A stretch of DNA of 64,000 nucleotides from Intestinimonas sp. (lineage in GTDB: Bacteria > Bacillota > Clostridia > Oscillospirales > Oscillospiraceae), in contig JALCSB010000012.1 in assembly GCA_022653075.1 (NCBI GenBank), positions 1 to 64,000 of the forward strand, written 5' to 3'. The position numbers and the translations under genes were made by a program. The notes below the pieces were generated by a model. The model did not search any database. It was not told the DNA's origin and saw only the letters and a list, made by a program, of their open reading frames with translations. The first letter of the stretch is position 1. Every line of letters starts with the position of its first letter. Positions 37,946 through 47,617 of the stretch are shown piece after piece.

Positions 37946-39415
37946 TCAGCCGCTCGCCACGTATTCCCGGAGGCGCCGTCTGACCCAATCCATATTTTTG
38001 TTTATAGGGGGGATGCGCCCGTACAGGTTTTGCAAGTAGGAGACATAGCCGCCGATATAGGTCGGCTCGGTGGAGTAGATGAGGTTATCATATTTACTGT
38101 CGTCCCAGATGATAACAAGCCGGCCTGCCTGAGCTACCACGGAGACGTCTTTTTCCTGTATGCCCATGTCCCGGAATGAGATGAGGTCGATTTCCATCTC
38201 CCCCCGTTCCACGGTATCGGATACGTATTGCAGCTGGCGCAGATACTGTTCCCGTGTTACGTAGATGGGCCGGCCGATAATACGGGAAAGCATCTTTGCC
38301 GTGTGTGTTTCCATCTGCAGGCGGGCCTCAATGGCGTCGATATCATACATCTGGATATACTTACAATGGTGCCGCATCTGGTGCCGTTTGGTTACGGTGC
38401 CAATACACCGTTCGATCTGCACCCGGTCTACGCCATTTTCCTCCAGAATCTCAGCCAGAAGCTCCGGCGGCATATTAATGTACGTCGGCACCCGGCAAAT
38501 CATATAGGTGGGGTCGAATACGCTCAGATTCTTTTTCATAAGATTCACGGTTTCCATATGCTCCGCCAGCCGCAGCTTGAAGAACACAGGCTTTGAGCGC
38601 GCGACGTAGTCCTCGACTCTGGCCTGATAATAGCTGAGCATGCGGTAATCCGTATAATGCGTATAGGTGAGCAGCTGGGGCTTCTGCTCAAAATAGTAGC
38701 CGACCAGCGCAAGTTTATCTCTGATACAGTAATAGTTGCCCTTTTCCGCGTCCGTGAAATTCCCGATGATATAATTTAAATCCACACCGTCGGCCATATA
38801 CATGTCCATCCACCGGCCCAAAACCTCGTAGGAGCGGTAGCTGTTCCCCAGAATATCAATAATGCGGACCCGATGTCCCCGCTTCACACAGGCAATGACA
38901 TAGTCGCTGGTGAGATGAAACCGCTCCCGTTCCGTTGTGCTCCAGTCGATATCACCAAAATCGCAGAGCGTGATCTGGGTTGGACGGGCGGAGAGGGCTG
39001 CCTTCCAAAACTGCTCCATGGAAAGCTTCCAGCCCTCCAAGTCGCCGGAATACACCCGCATCGCCGCCTGATAGTTCACCATATCCTCCCGGCCGGAGGT
39101 GTCGTCGATCGCCTGTATATTGCCCCTGCTGAGAAGATAACAGAGCCCCTCGACCTTTTCCCCGTACGAGAGAGCGGAAAAGCCGTCGATAACCAGGTTA
39201 AGCTGACGGTCCAACTCTTTTTGATGGAGTGAAAAGCGGTCGCTTAAAAAATATGCGGCGATAGCGCGGCAGGTCTCCGAATCGGCGGAAAGCTTGCGTT
39301 TTCCAGTGCGCCATTTGCTGACCGTGGTGGTGTCTGTATCAATTTCAACCGCAAGCTCTTTACCGCTTACCTGCAGCAAGTCCATGAAATAGGCAAGCAT
39401 GGTATCCCGTTTCAC
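37946..39415 (-). CDS. Helix-turn-helix regulator with large C-terminal domain
   Basis: N-terminal 'LLQVSGKELAVEIDTDTTTVSKWRTGKRKLS' XRE-like HTH followed by ~430 aa uncharacterised region. Confidence 0.75.
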   Translation of the reverse strand: MKRDTMLAYFMDLLQVSGKELAVEIDTDTTTVSKWRTGKRKLSADSETCRAIAAYFLSDRFSLHQKELDRQLNLVIDGFSALSYGEKVEGLCYLLSRGNIQAIDDTSGREDMVNYQAAMRVYSGDLEGWKLSMEQFWKAALSARPTQITLCDFGDIDWSTTERERFHLTSDYVIACVKRGHRVRIIDILGNSYRSYEVLGRWMDMYMADGVDLNYIIGNFTDAEKGNYYCIRDKLALVGYYFEQKPQLLTYTHYTDYRMLSYYQARVEDYVARSKPVFFKLRLAEHMETVNLMKKNLSVFDPTYMICRVPTYINMPPELLAEILEENGVDRVQIERCIGTVTKRHQMRHHCKYIQMYDIDAIEARLQMETHTAKMLSRIIGRPIYVTREQYLRQLQYVSDTVERGEMEIDLISFRDMGIQEKDVSVVAQAGRLVIIWDDSKYDNLIYSTEPTYIGGYVSYLQNLYGRIPPINKNMDWVRRRLREYVASG

Positions 39416-39642
39416 AGCATACGCCTCTCTTCCTCTGAGCGTGACTGCATGACCGCAGACCTCGCCGTGCTGACATAACTGCTTTCAGCCGGTTTGAAGC
39501 AGGGATGCGGCGGATGCCGCGCAAATAGAGCACAAAGCGGCTGATTCAGCAGACATTATTATAGCATATTTTCTGCCGGCTTCAAGGAATAGCCTTGAAA
39601 ATTGACGGCGATATGCTAAACTCTAGAAAAGGAGGCGGCAGC

Positions 39643-40068
39643 ATGAATAATTTGTTTTCTTATGGTACTTTCCGCTCGGCGTATGTGCAGAAGCGGCTGT
39701 TTGGACGTGAAGTTCCGGCGAAACCCGCTGAGCTGACAGGGTATGGGGTCTACGCCGGTAAGGATGGCTATCATGGGCTGCTCCCCTGTGAAAGCGCCGC
39801 GGTAAGCGGTGCGCTTCTGGAACTCACGGACCGCAAATTAGACATCGCCGACGGCTGGGAGATCTGCCCGAAGCTCTACTACCGCCGGGAAATGGAACTC
39901 TGCGTGGGCGGCGTGCCTGTCCCGGCCTGGGTCTATTTCCGCACAGATCCCGATGCGCTGAGCGGGAGGATTGAGGACGGCAATCTTCTCTTCACTTTAC
40001 CTCAGACGCAGCTTGACCGTGAGCTCGATGAATATATCGAGGAACTGAAACAGAAGGGGCTTTTGTAA
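39643..40068 (+). CDS. Gamma-glutamylcyclotransferase (AIG2/GGCT-like) family protein
   Basis: 'LFSYGTFRSAYVQKRLFGREVPAKPAELTGYGVY' start motif; RBS aaggagg. Confidence 0.85.
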   Translation: MNNLFSYGTFRSAYVQKRLFGREVPAKPAELTGYGVYAGKDGYHGLLPCESAAVSGALLELTDRKLDIADGWEICPKLYYRREMELCVGGVPVPAWVYFRTDPDALSGRIEDGNLLFTLPQTQLDRELDEYIEELKQKGLL

Positions 40069-40082
40069 CGCTGTGAACAAAA

Positions 40083-40125
40083 GACGGCATGCCGGAACGC
40101 TACCTGGCATGCCGCCCTTTTTTAG
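40083..40125 (+). terminator. Intrinsic terminator
   Basis: GACGGCATGCC...GGCATGCCGCC followed by TTTTTT. Confidence 0.8.
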
Positions 40126-40135
40126 CCCAAAGAGG

Positions 40136-40185
40136 TTGACATTTCATTATACAAAGGTATAATATATATTATACGATCGTATAAT
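40136..40185 (+). promoter_or_regulatory. Promoter with two tandem BlaI-type operators
   Basis: TTGACA-N16-TATAAT; operators ATTATAC-aaag-GTATAAT (40146-40163) and ATTATAC-gatc-GTATAAT (40168-40185). Confidence 0.88.
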
Positions 40186-40203
40186 ACAGGAGGGCTTTAT
40201 TAG

Positions 40204-40590
40204 ATGGGGGAAAAAATCAAACGGCTGGGAGACGCGGAACTGGAGATTATGCAGGCGGTGTGGGCGGCTGATGGGCCGGTGAACTCCACACAGATTCGGG
40301 CCGCACTGGAGGGAAAGCGGGATTGGGCACTTGCCACGCTTATAACCGTGCTGAACCGCTTGTGTGAAAAGGGGTTCCTGCTTTGCAAAAAACAAGGGCG
40401 CAATAATTTATACCGTGCGAAAATGGACGAGCGGACCTACCGGCAGAGAGAGGGGCGCACGATTTTGGAGAAACTGTATGGCAATTCCGTGACAGGGCTG
40501 GTTGCCTCTTTATACGACGGTAAATCCATCGGCGATCGGGACATGGCAGAGCTCAAAAAGTTTCTGGATGAATGGGAGGAGAAACGATGA
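40204..40590 (+). CDS. BlaI/MecI/CopY-family repressor
   Basis: 'LGDAELEIMQAVWAADGPVNSTQIRAALEGKRDWALATLITVLNRLCEKGFL'. Confidence 0.94.
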   Translation: MGEKIKRLGDAELEIMQAVWAADGPVNSTQIRAALEGKRDWALATLITVLNRLCEKGFLLCKKQGRNNLYRAKMDERTYRQREGRTILEKLYGNSVTGLVASLYDGKSIGDRDMAELKKFLDEWEEKR

Positions 40591-43361
40591 ATTCCCTGTT
40601 TTTAAATCTCCTGCGGACCTCTCTGGTGGTTGGATCGCTGGCACTGGTGCTGAGCTTCGCATCTCCGCTTTGGAACCGGAGCTATAGAGCGCTTTGGAAA
40701 AAGCGGCTGTGGTGTCTGCTGGCGGGGATCCTGCTGTTCGGGACATTTGTAACGCTGCCGGAGGGTACGGTAAGGGCGGTTATCACGGTACCGGAGCGGC
40801 GGGTGCAGGTGGTTCAGAACGAGACCGGCGGCTCACGGATACAGGTGGTTTCCTCCAATGCCGCAGACGTTGTGCAAAGCGCCCCGCCGGATTTGCAGGC
40901 GGTCTCCCAGAAGATATCCACGGGGTCGAATATCCGGCGTTCCGTGGATTTGATGACGGCTGCGGAGCTTATCTGGGCCACTGGCACGGCGGTGTTTTTT
41001 CTCTGGCTGGCGGTGGGAGAGTATTTGTTTCACCGCCGGGTGCGCCGCTGGGCAAAGCCTGTGCGCAGCGGGACCCTGCGGGCGCTCTACCGGGAAGTCT
41101 GTGCGAATACACATAAGGCGCATGTTCCGGAGCTGCTGATCTGCCCACAGGTGGACAGTCCCATGCTGGTGGGACTGTTTAAGACAAAACTGCTGCTGCC
41201 CACGGAGGATGGTACCGGGGCCGAGATGTCCTTTATTCTGCGGCATGAGCTGGCGCACTGGCAGAACCGTGATCTGTGGTGGAAGCTTCTTATACTGAGC
41301 GCCAATGCGGTCCACTGGTTTAACCCGGCGGTATGGCTGCTTCGCCGGGAGGCAAACCGGGATATCGAGCGCGCCTGTGACGAGCGGGTGATGAGATATG
41401 CGGATACCGCGGAGCGCCGGACATACAGCGAGGTACTGCTGGCCGCCGTAAAGAAGGGGACTCAACCGGCGCTGTCCACCTGTTTTTACGGCGGGGTGGA
41501 CGTGATGCGGGAGCGGCTGCGGAACATTCTCACCGGAAATAAGCGCCAGGGCGTGGCATTGGCAACGGCCTGTGCGTTGATGGCCGTTTGCGCAGTGCCG
41601 CTGGTGGCTTGTACACAGAAGAACGCGGCGGAAGAGGCGGACGGCGCGGTACCGGAGGCAGTACAAACCATGGCGGAAGAGTATGTACAGGATGCCGTCC
41701 GCTATGTGGAGGCGCAGAATGAATGGGACAGTTCCGCCAATGCGGAGCTGGAAACAAAGATTCAGATCACGGACAGCGAAATCACAAAGCTGGAAAAAAT
41801 AGGTCAGGCGGTCTCGCCGGACGGCAGCGGCGACGCGGAGGCGTGGGCGCTCAGCTACCGCCTGAAGCTAAAAAATCCGGACAAAGTGATACTGGCCGGT
41901 GATCGTATCGTGGAGGACGGCTGGCTGACTCTGAATGAAAATTCCTATAACCAGCCAATACTGGGTGTCTGGCGGGATAAAGATGGAACATACGAAAAGC
42001 TCGCCACGGATATTGCCGGCGGAATCTGCGAGACCACATTTGGCAGCTGCGATTTTTACACGGCGGAGCTGCTTCGGCAGTATAACGGCCTGCGGCCGGA
42101 CCGTGTGAACTTCCCTGCTAACGGCGATACCGATGACGGCGGGACAACGTATGTACTAAAAACGGCGGACCGGGAACATGATTCGAAGCCCGATGCCGGC
42201 TGGAGTATTTATGTGCCGGAAAACTGGAAACAGGAGGCCCTGCGGATGGGGAACGGCGTGACGACCCCGAGGGAATGCGTCCGCTTCTGGCACGCACCGG
42301 AAGAGCAGCGGCTGGCCGTTATGATTTACTTCTTTGACGGGATGACCTCTGAAAATATGGACCGGCTGAAAACGATCCTCACCGCTGCGGCGGCGGACGG
42401 GGACTTTGGGGACGCGCTGACGGATTATGACAGTGGGGAGAGCAATTTGGATACCTCCAGCGGCCTTGTGGGCGTGCGCACGGGGCTTACCACCGGCGGC
42501 GATGTACTCAGGGCCTACGCTGTGGACGCCGCCGGTGGCTGCTGGGCCGTGGTAACCAGGTGCCCGGATGCGGAGCGGGATACCATGGAGGGATGGCTGT
42601 GGGATGCGTTTGCTACCTTCTGCGCGAATCAAACGGCGTGGCATACCGACACGCAGACAGATTCCGCGCTGGATGCGGCGGTGGCGGACGCTATCCTGTC
42701 AGGGAATCAAAGCTCCTATTTGGAAGGCGAATGCCAGGGGGAGGGGCATTTCATTCTCGACAGCAAAACGGAGGGGGCAACCGTCACCGCCTACACGCTC
42801 ACCATGTACGGAAACTACGGATTCCAGGACGGAAACTTTGTGACCATCAGCGGCACCGGAGTGATTCCCGTGGTTATGACATTCAAGGTGGACGAAACCG
42901 GTACCTACTCCCTGACAGACTATCAAGAGCCCCAGGATGGGAGCGGATACAGCGATTCCATCCGAAAAATGTTCCCGGAAGCCCTACAGGGGCAGTGCCT
43001 GAACGTAAGCGACGATGTAAGCGGCTTGCTACAGGCACAGAAGCAGACATACGCGGAGCGCTACCTCAAATCCATGGGCCGGGAGGCAGTTATTGGGGAG
43101 TATGGGGAGTTTAAACATCCGCTGCTGACCGACCGGGGCGTATCGGTGGCGGTGTCCAATGCAATGAGCCGCAATTCGGACTATCCATATTGGATCGGAA
43201 ATCTTGAACGAATCGAGGACGGTGTTCGATATGTCTATCAGATGGATTATGATTCAGAGCAGCATCAGATTATTTACACCAAATCGGAGTATGACACGGG
43301 AAAGGCGGTAAAAAGGACCGTGTTTGACTCGACAAATGGAAGGGAGATTGTAGATCCGTAA
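40572..43361 (+). CDS. M56-family (BlaR1-like) metallopeptidase with long C-terminal extension
   Basis: 'FILRHELAHWQNRDLWWKLL' zinc motif, 'NPAVWLLRREANRDIERACDERVM'; about 580 aa follow the last TM 'CALMAVCAVPLVACTQ'. Confidence 0.9.
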   Translation: MGGETMNSLFLNLLRTSLVVGSLALVLSFASPLWNRSYRALWKKRLWCLLAGILLFGTFVTLPEGTVRAVITVPERRVQVVQNETGGSRIQVVSSNAADVVQSAPPDLQAVSQKISTGSNIRRSVDLMTAAELIWATGTAVFFLWLAVGEYLFHRRVRRWAKPVRSGTLRALYREVCANTHKAHVPELLICPQVDSPMLVGLFKTKLLLPTEDGTGAEMSFILRHELAHWQNRDLWWKLLILSANAVHWFNPAVWLLRREANRDIERACDERVMRYADTAERRTYSEVLLAAVKKGTQPALSTCFYGGVDVMRERLRNILTGNKRQGVALATACALMAVCAVPLVACTQKNAAEEADGAVPEAVQTMAEEYVQDAVRYVEAQNEWDSSANAELETKIQITDSEITKLEKIGQAVSPDGSGDAEAWALSYRLKLKNPDKVILAGDRIVEDGWLTLNENSYNQPILGVWRDKDGTYEKLATDIAGGICETTFGSCDFYTAELLRQYNGLRPDRVNFPANGDTDDGGTTYVLKTADREHDSKPDAGWSIYVPENWKQEALRMGNGVTTPRECVRFWHAPEEQRLAVMIYFFDGMTSENMDRLKTILTAAAADGDFGDALTDYDSGESNLDTSSGLVGVRTGLTTGGDVLRAYAVDAAGGCWAVVTRCPDAERDTMEGWLWDAFATFCANQTAWHTDTQTDSALDAAVADAILSGNQSSYLEGECQGEGHFILDSKTEGATVTAYTLTMYGNYGFQDGNFVTISGTGVIPVVMTFKVDETGTYSLTDYQEPQDGSGYSDSIRKMFPEALQGQCLNVSDDVSGLLQAQKQTYAERYLKSMGREAVIGEYGEFKHPLLTDRGVSVAVSNAMSRNSDYPYWIGNLERIEDGVRYVYQMDYDSEQHQIIYTKSEYDTGKAVKRTVFDSTNGREIVDP

Positions 43362-43539
43362 GAAAATCCACGGCTGGCCCCCATTGCAGGGCCTCCGGCT
43401 GATACCGTTTGCTGCCATTTTGCAACAGCTCTGTTCCGAACAGACGACGAGTTTACTGGCGACGCGGGACGGCGGACAGACGTGGAACTGGGAGCAGAGC
43501 CGCTGCGCCCGCCTTGAGATAGGAGCATCATAGCGGCAG

Positions 43540-43585
43540 GGACAAGGCCGCAGATTAATAAATCTGCGGCCTTGTCCTAATTTTC
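43540..43585 (+). terminator. Intrinsic terminator
   Basis: GGACAAGGCCGCAGATT-aata-AATCTGCGGCCTTGTCC perfect 17-bp stem, T-rich tail. Confidence 0.85.
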
Positions 43586-43633
43586 TTATATTATATTTGT
43601 ATATTTTTAAGCTATAGGGTCTGATTATGCGCG

Positions 43634-45112
43634 TCATAAATATACCATTTTAGTCGCAATGTTTTCACAGAACGCACGGTCATGCTCGACAAATAAAATG
43701 GTAGGTTTAAATTTAAGCAGCAACGCTTCAATCTGTATACGGGAGATAACATCCATATAGTTTAATGGCTCATCCCACACATACAAATGTGCCTTGTCAC
43801 AGAGGCTTTTGGCGATTAATAGTTTCTTTTTCTGACCTTCGCTGAAATCGGCCATATCCTGGTCAAACTGTTCTCTAGAAAAATCCAGCTTGCGCAAAAT
43901 TGCTTTGAATAAACTCTCATCCATCTCATGTTTTCCCACAAAGTCCGATAAATTTCCCTTTAGAAATGAGGTGTCTTGTGAAACATAGGATAGGTTCAAT
44001 CCGCTTCCAATATGAAGGTTACCGCAATATGGAATATTCTCGCGGCAGATCAGCTTCAAAACACTGGATTTGCCGCTTCCGTTTTTTCCACATAGCGCAA
44101 CCCTGTCACCTGTTTCAAGGATAAAAGATATATTTTGACACACAATGTGCGCACCGTAAAAAATGGAAACATTATTCAGAGAGACAAGTGGACTTGCATG
44201 ATAAGGCCGTTGATCTATTTTTAGAGGTTCTGCACTCTCGACATTTTTTAAAAGCTGTGATTTTTCTGCTATAACAGACTGCTGCCGAACCTCCAGCACC
44301 TTCGAGCGCTTCATGGTTTTTGCGGCCTTATGTCCAAGATACCCCCTGTCTGGGCGTAATCCGGAATTCCGGGTTCCATATTTGGCCTTTTCCGCTTTAT
44401 TTGACCAGGCCGCCTTTTCTTCTGCTGCTTTTTTGAGCCGCTTAATTTCCTTTTTCAGACTTTCATTTTTCGCGAACTCCAAGCTGTCCTGACATTCCTT
44501 GCTGGAAAGCCACGATGAAAAATGACCTTGTACCACCTCAATATTCGTTTTATTAATTGATAAAATATGGTCAACACACCCGTCTAAAAAGGATCTGTCA
44601 TGGGAAATTAGGATAAATCCTTTTTTACGATTCAAATATTGGGATACGAGTTTTCTGCCGTGTGCGTCAAGATGATTGGTGGGTTCATCCATCAGTAAAA
44701 AATGATTTTCCTTCAAGAATAGCGCAGCCAGCAATACTTTCGTCTGTTCACCCTTTGAGAGCGTTTTAAACGGGCGGTGCAGCACGGATTCCTCAACTTC
44801 CAAAAGGGATAATTCGCGCGAAAGCTCCCATTGAACATAATCCGGATATACTTCCGCAATCACATCTTGGGTATCAGCGGATGCATCCCTGACGGCAAAC
44901 GGGAAATAGTCAAAAGTTACGGAGTGTGTGATCTTTCCCTGATAGGGATATTTGCCAAGCAGAAGGTGTAAAAAAGTGGTTTTTCCTCTGCCGTTTCTGC
45001 CTATAAACCCCAGCTTCCAGTCTGTATCAATCTGGAAGCTGACATTTTCAAAAATATTATGATAGCTACCGTCGTAGCCAAAGGTCAGATTGGTAATTTT
45101 TATTTGTGACAT
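43634..45112 (-). CDS. ABC-F protein, Lsa/Vga-like (putative antibiotic resistance type)
   Basis: Two ABC domains: GRNGRGKTT and GKNGSGKSS; 'LSKGEQTKVLLAALFLKENHFLLMDEPTNHLDAHGRKLV'; Lys-rich linker. Confidence 0.88.
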   Translation of the reverse strand: MSQIKITNLTFGYDGSYHNIFENVSFQIDTDWKLGFIGRNGRGKTTFLHLLLGKYPYQGKITHSVTFDYFPFAVRDASADTQDVIAEVYPDYVQWELSRELSLLEVEESVLHRPFKTLSKGEQTKVLLAALFLKENHFLLMDEPTNHLDAHGRKLVSQYLNRKKGFILISHDRSFLDGCVDHILSINKTNIEVVQGHFSSWLSSKECQDSLEFAKNESLKKEIKRLKKAAEEKAAWSNKAEKAKYGTRNSGLRPDRGYLGHKAAKTMKRSKVLEVRQQSVIAEKSQLLKNVESAEPLKIDQRPYHASPLVSLNNVSIFYGAHIVCQNISFILETGDRVALCGKNGSGKSSVLKLICRENIPYCGNLHIGSGLNLSYVSQDTSFLKGNLSDFVGKHEMDESLFKAILRKLDFSREQFDQDMADFSEGQKKKLLIAKSLCDKAHLYVWDEPLNYMDVISRIQIEALLLKFKPTILFVEHDRAFCENIATKMVYL

Positions 45113-45133
45113 TGTGTCGTCCCCCTAGAAAAT

Positions 45134-45167
45134 ATTGGTTGCAGGAAAGTTCATCCCTGCAACCAAT
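45134..45167 (-). promoter_or_regulatory. Attenuator hairpin in the ABC-F leader
   Basis: ATTGGTTGCAGG/CCTGCAACCAAT perfect 12-bp stem directly upstream of the RBS, then TATTTTCT. Confidence 0.65.
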
Positions 45168-45472
45168 AAAAGAAGACAAAGCAATGCCAAAAGCATAACA
45201 ATGCATCAGTTAAAAAGAATATGAGCTTTCTTGCATACTGGCACAATGAAACAGGCGCGTTACGCCACACAGAGATCTCATTATGCCTAAATTGTCAGCA
45301 AGAAATCGTGCTCACTTTTTCAACTCCAATCTTATTTTCTTATTATATCACATTGTCATTGTAAAACACAACAATAGATTTTACAAATGATCGGAACGGG
45401 CAAGGAATAAAAGAGCTCAAACCGGAAGGCGCGTGTTCCAAAACAAGGCCCGCTTCCGGACAGACCCTCTTG

Positions 45473-46381
45473 CTAAGCCTGACGCAGCAGTTTCTCCAGC
45501 TCTTTGGCGGCTATGCTCAGAGGCCGGCCGGTATCCTTTACGAGGCAAATGTTCCGCTCCGGGATCGGCTCTTCCAGACGAATCTGAAAGACTTCTTTGC
45601 GCTCTAATGCTTCTGTGGCGAGATCTTTGGGAATGAATCCGATTCCCAGTCCGCTTTTGACCATTGGCAATACCTGGTCGGTGGTGGCGGCCTCCATATC
45701 AGGGTGCAGTGTAAGTCCATGCTCCAGAAAAAGGCGGTCATAGAATTCAAAGGTTTTGGTGTCCGCCGCGAGGCATACCAGCGGATATTCCTGCAGGTCT
45801 TTGAGCCGCAGAGCCTTTCCGGCCAAAAAAGAGAAATCCGGACCTCCAACCAGGATCTCTAGAAAGGGCTTTAGCGCGATTTCACGCAGAGGTTTTCTGA
45901 CGCCTGTCGGCGTGGTGACCACGGCCAGGTCCAGCAGGCCGTTTTTCAAGGCCAAAACCGCTTGCGGCGTGGAATAATTAGAAAGCCGAATACGAAAGCC
46001 CGGATGGGTCTGATGTAATTTGCGCAGCTTGGACAGCAGGATTCCATGAAGCGCCGTCTCATTGGCGCCGATGGAAACGGCGCCACTCAGCAGGCTTTTG
46101 TCGTTGGCGAGCTCCGCCTCTCCGGCCTCCAGCTGCGCAAAGGCTGTTGCCACGTGGGCAAACAATTTTTTCCCCTCGGGCGTCAGCGTGACGCCCCGGT
46201 TAGAGCGGACAAACAGGCGGCAGCCCAGCTCCTGCTCCAGGTTATTCATCGATCGCGTAATATTGGGCTGATTGCTCAACATAATCTTAGCGGCCCGGGT
46301 AAAGCTCCTGCATTTGGCGACAAAGTAAAAAATTCGGTAATAGTCATAATTAAAGGGCATCGTATTCACCTTGCATTGCAT
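45473..46381 (-). CDS. LysR-family transcriptional regulator
   Basis: 'YYRIFYFVAKCRSFTRAAKIMLSNQPNITRSMNNLEQELGCRLFVRSNRGVTLTPEGKKL'. Confidence 0.95.
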   Translation of the reverse strand: MQCKVNTMPFNYDYYRIFYFVAKCRSFTRAAKIMLSNQPNITRSMNNLEQELGCRLFVRSNRGVTLTPEGKKLFAHVATAFAQLEAGEAELANDKSLLSGAVSIGANETALHGILLSKLRKLHQTHPGFRIRLSNYSTPQAVLALKNGLLDLAVVTTPTGVRKPLREIALKPFLEILVGGPDFSFLAGKALRLKDLQEYPLVCLAADTKTFEFYDRLFLEHGLTLHPDMEAATTDQVLPMVKSGLGIGFIPKDLATEALERKEVFQIRLEEPIPERNICLVKDTGRPLSIAAKELEKLLRQA

Positions 46382-46734
46382 GTACTTGCCATGTCAATTT
46401 AATATGGCAAGCATCTCAAATATACATTTTACATTTTCCGTTTAAGCCATTATAATCTGTAAGCACAGCAAAGGCAATACCTTTCATTGAGTGAAACGGA
46501 GCTGGACGGCGCGGTAGTCCCGGGCTGTCTATGTGGAATTTTCCGTGCGCTCAGAAAGGGCGAAGCAGCCGAATATCCCAGTCTGATTCCAGTTTGAGTT
46601 CTGCCAAAACGGTAATTAACCTGAAGCACTGTATTCCTTTCCCTCCTTATGCCACCGCAGATTCCGATGTGCAATGCCATATCAGGGACGGTGTCTTTCC
46701 GCAGACCCTAGCGGAATATCTGTATTGTGATATT

Positions 46735-46777
46735 CGCCGCTTGCCGGATTTTACCCGGCAGGCGGCGAGACTTTTTC
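46735..46777 (+). terminator. Terminator-like hairpin in the atp operon leader
   Basis: CGCCGCttGCCGGattttaCCCGGCaggCGGCG followed by agactttttctc. Confidence 0.55.
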
Positions 46778-46869
46778 TCCCTCCGCGGGTATCGCTGCCT
46801 GGGCCCGGGATTGCCGCCGGCCGGGGGAGAAACGTCTTTGCCTGGTCCATTTCAGGAGGTGATGATTTT

Positions 46870-47565
46870 TTGTCTGATATTCAAACCATTATGACATCAA
46901 AACTCCAGAACGAGGTTGCATTTACCATTCCCGCGCTGGGAGGGATTCCTGTGGCGGAGTCGGTTCTGGTGAGTTGGATTTTGATGGCGCTCATTATGGC
47001 CGCGGTGTTTCTGACCACGCGGAAGCTGAAGCCCGATCATCCAGGGAGGGTTCAGGCCGCCGTGGAAGCGGCGGTAGGCTTTTTGAACCGCTTCAGCCGG
47101 GAGAATATCGGCGTGCACTGGCGGTCCTTTGCCCCCTGGTTGGGCACGGTGGCCGTCTATATCGCCTGCGCCAATTTGAGCGGCATTCTTGGACTCGTCC
47201 CACCGACCAAGGACCTAAGCGTCACCGCGGCCCTGGCCCTTACCAGTGTTTTTCTTATCTATGGAAGTTCGTTCCGCTTTTTGGGACTTCGGGGCGGACT
47301 ACATAAATTTGCGGAGCCCATGCCCCTGCTGCTGCCCATTAACGTAATGGAGATTGCCATCCGACCGCTGTCGCTGTGCATGCGGCTATTCGGCAATGTG
47401 TTGGGGGCGTTTGTAATTATGGAGCTTATTAAAGCCCTGGTGCCCGTAGTGGTGCCTGTAGCGTTCAGCCTCTATTTTGATATTTTTGACGGCATAATCC
47501 AGACCATTGTTTTTGTTTTCCTCACCGCTCTCTTTACTGGAGAGGCGCTGGAAGGAGCGACATAA
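46870..47565 (+). CDS. atpB: F1Fo ATP synthase subunit a
   Basis: 'VMEIAIRPLSLCMRLFGNVLGAFVIMELI'; aggaggt RBS 9 nt before TTG start at 46870 (start inferred). Confidence 0.92.
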   Translation: MSDIQTIMTSKLQNEVAFTIPALGGIPVAESVLVSWILMALIMAAVFLTTRKLKPDHPGRVQAAVEAAVGFLNRFSRENIGVHWRSFAPWLGTVAVYIACANLSGILGLVPPTKDLSVTAALALTSVFLIYGSSFRFLGLRGGLHKFAEPMPLLLPINVMEIAIRPLSLCMRLFGNVLGAFVIMELIKALVPVVVPVAFSLYFDIFDGIIQTIVFVFLTALFTGEALEGAT

Positions 47566-47617
47566 CACCATATCCATATAATAGTTTAATCGTATGATTT
47601 CTGAGGAGGAATTTACT

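Noticed and set aside
40833-41666. 277-aa minus-strand ORF
   Set aside because: Antisense to the M56 metallopeptidase gene with convincing HExxH motif on the other strand.
43634-45112. Housekeeping ABC-F such as EttA/Uup
   Set aside because: Length, 'LSKGEQTKVLLAALFLKENHFLLMDEPTNHLD' wording and drug-type leader fit the Lsa/Vga resistance group better.
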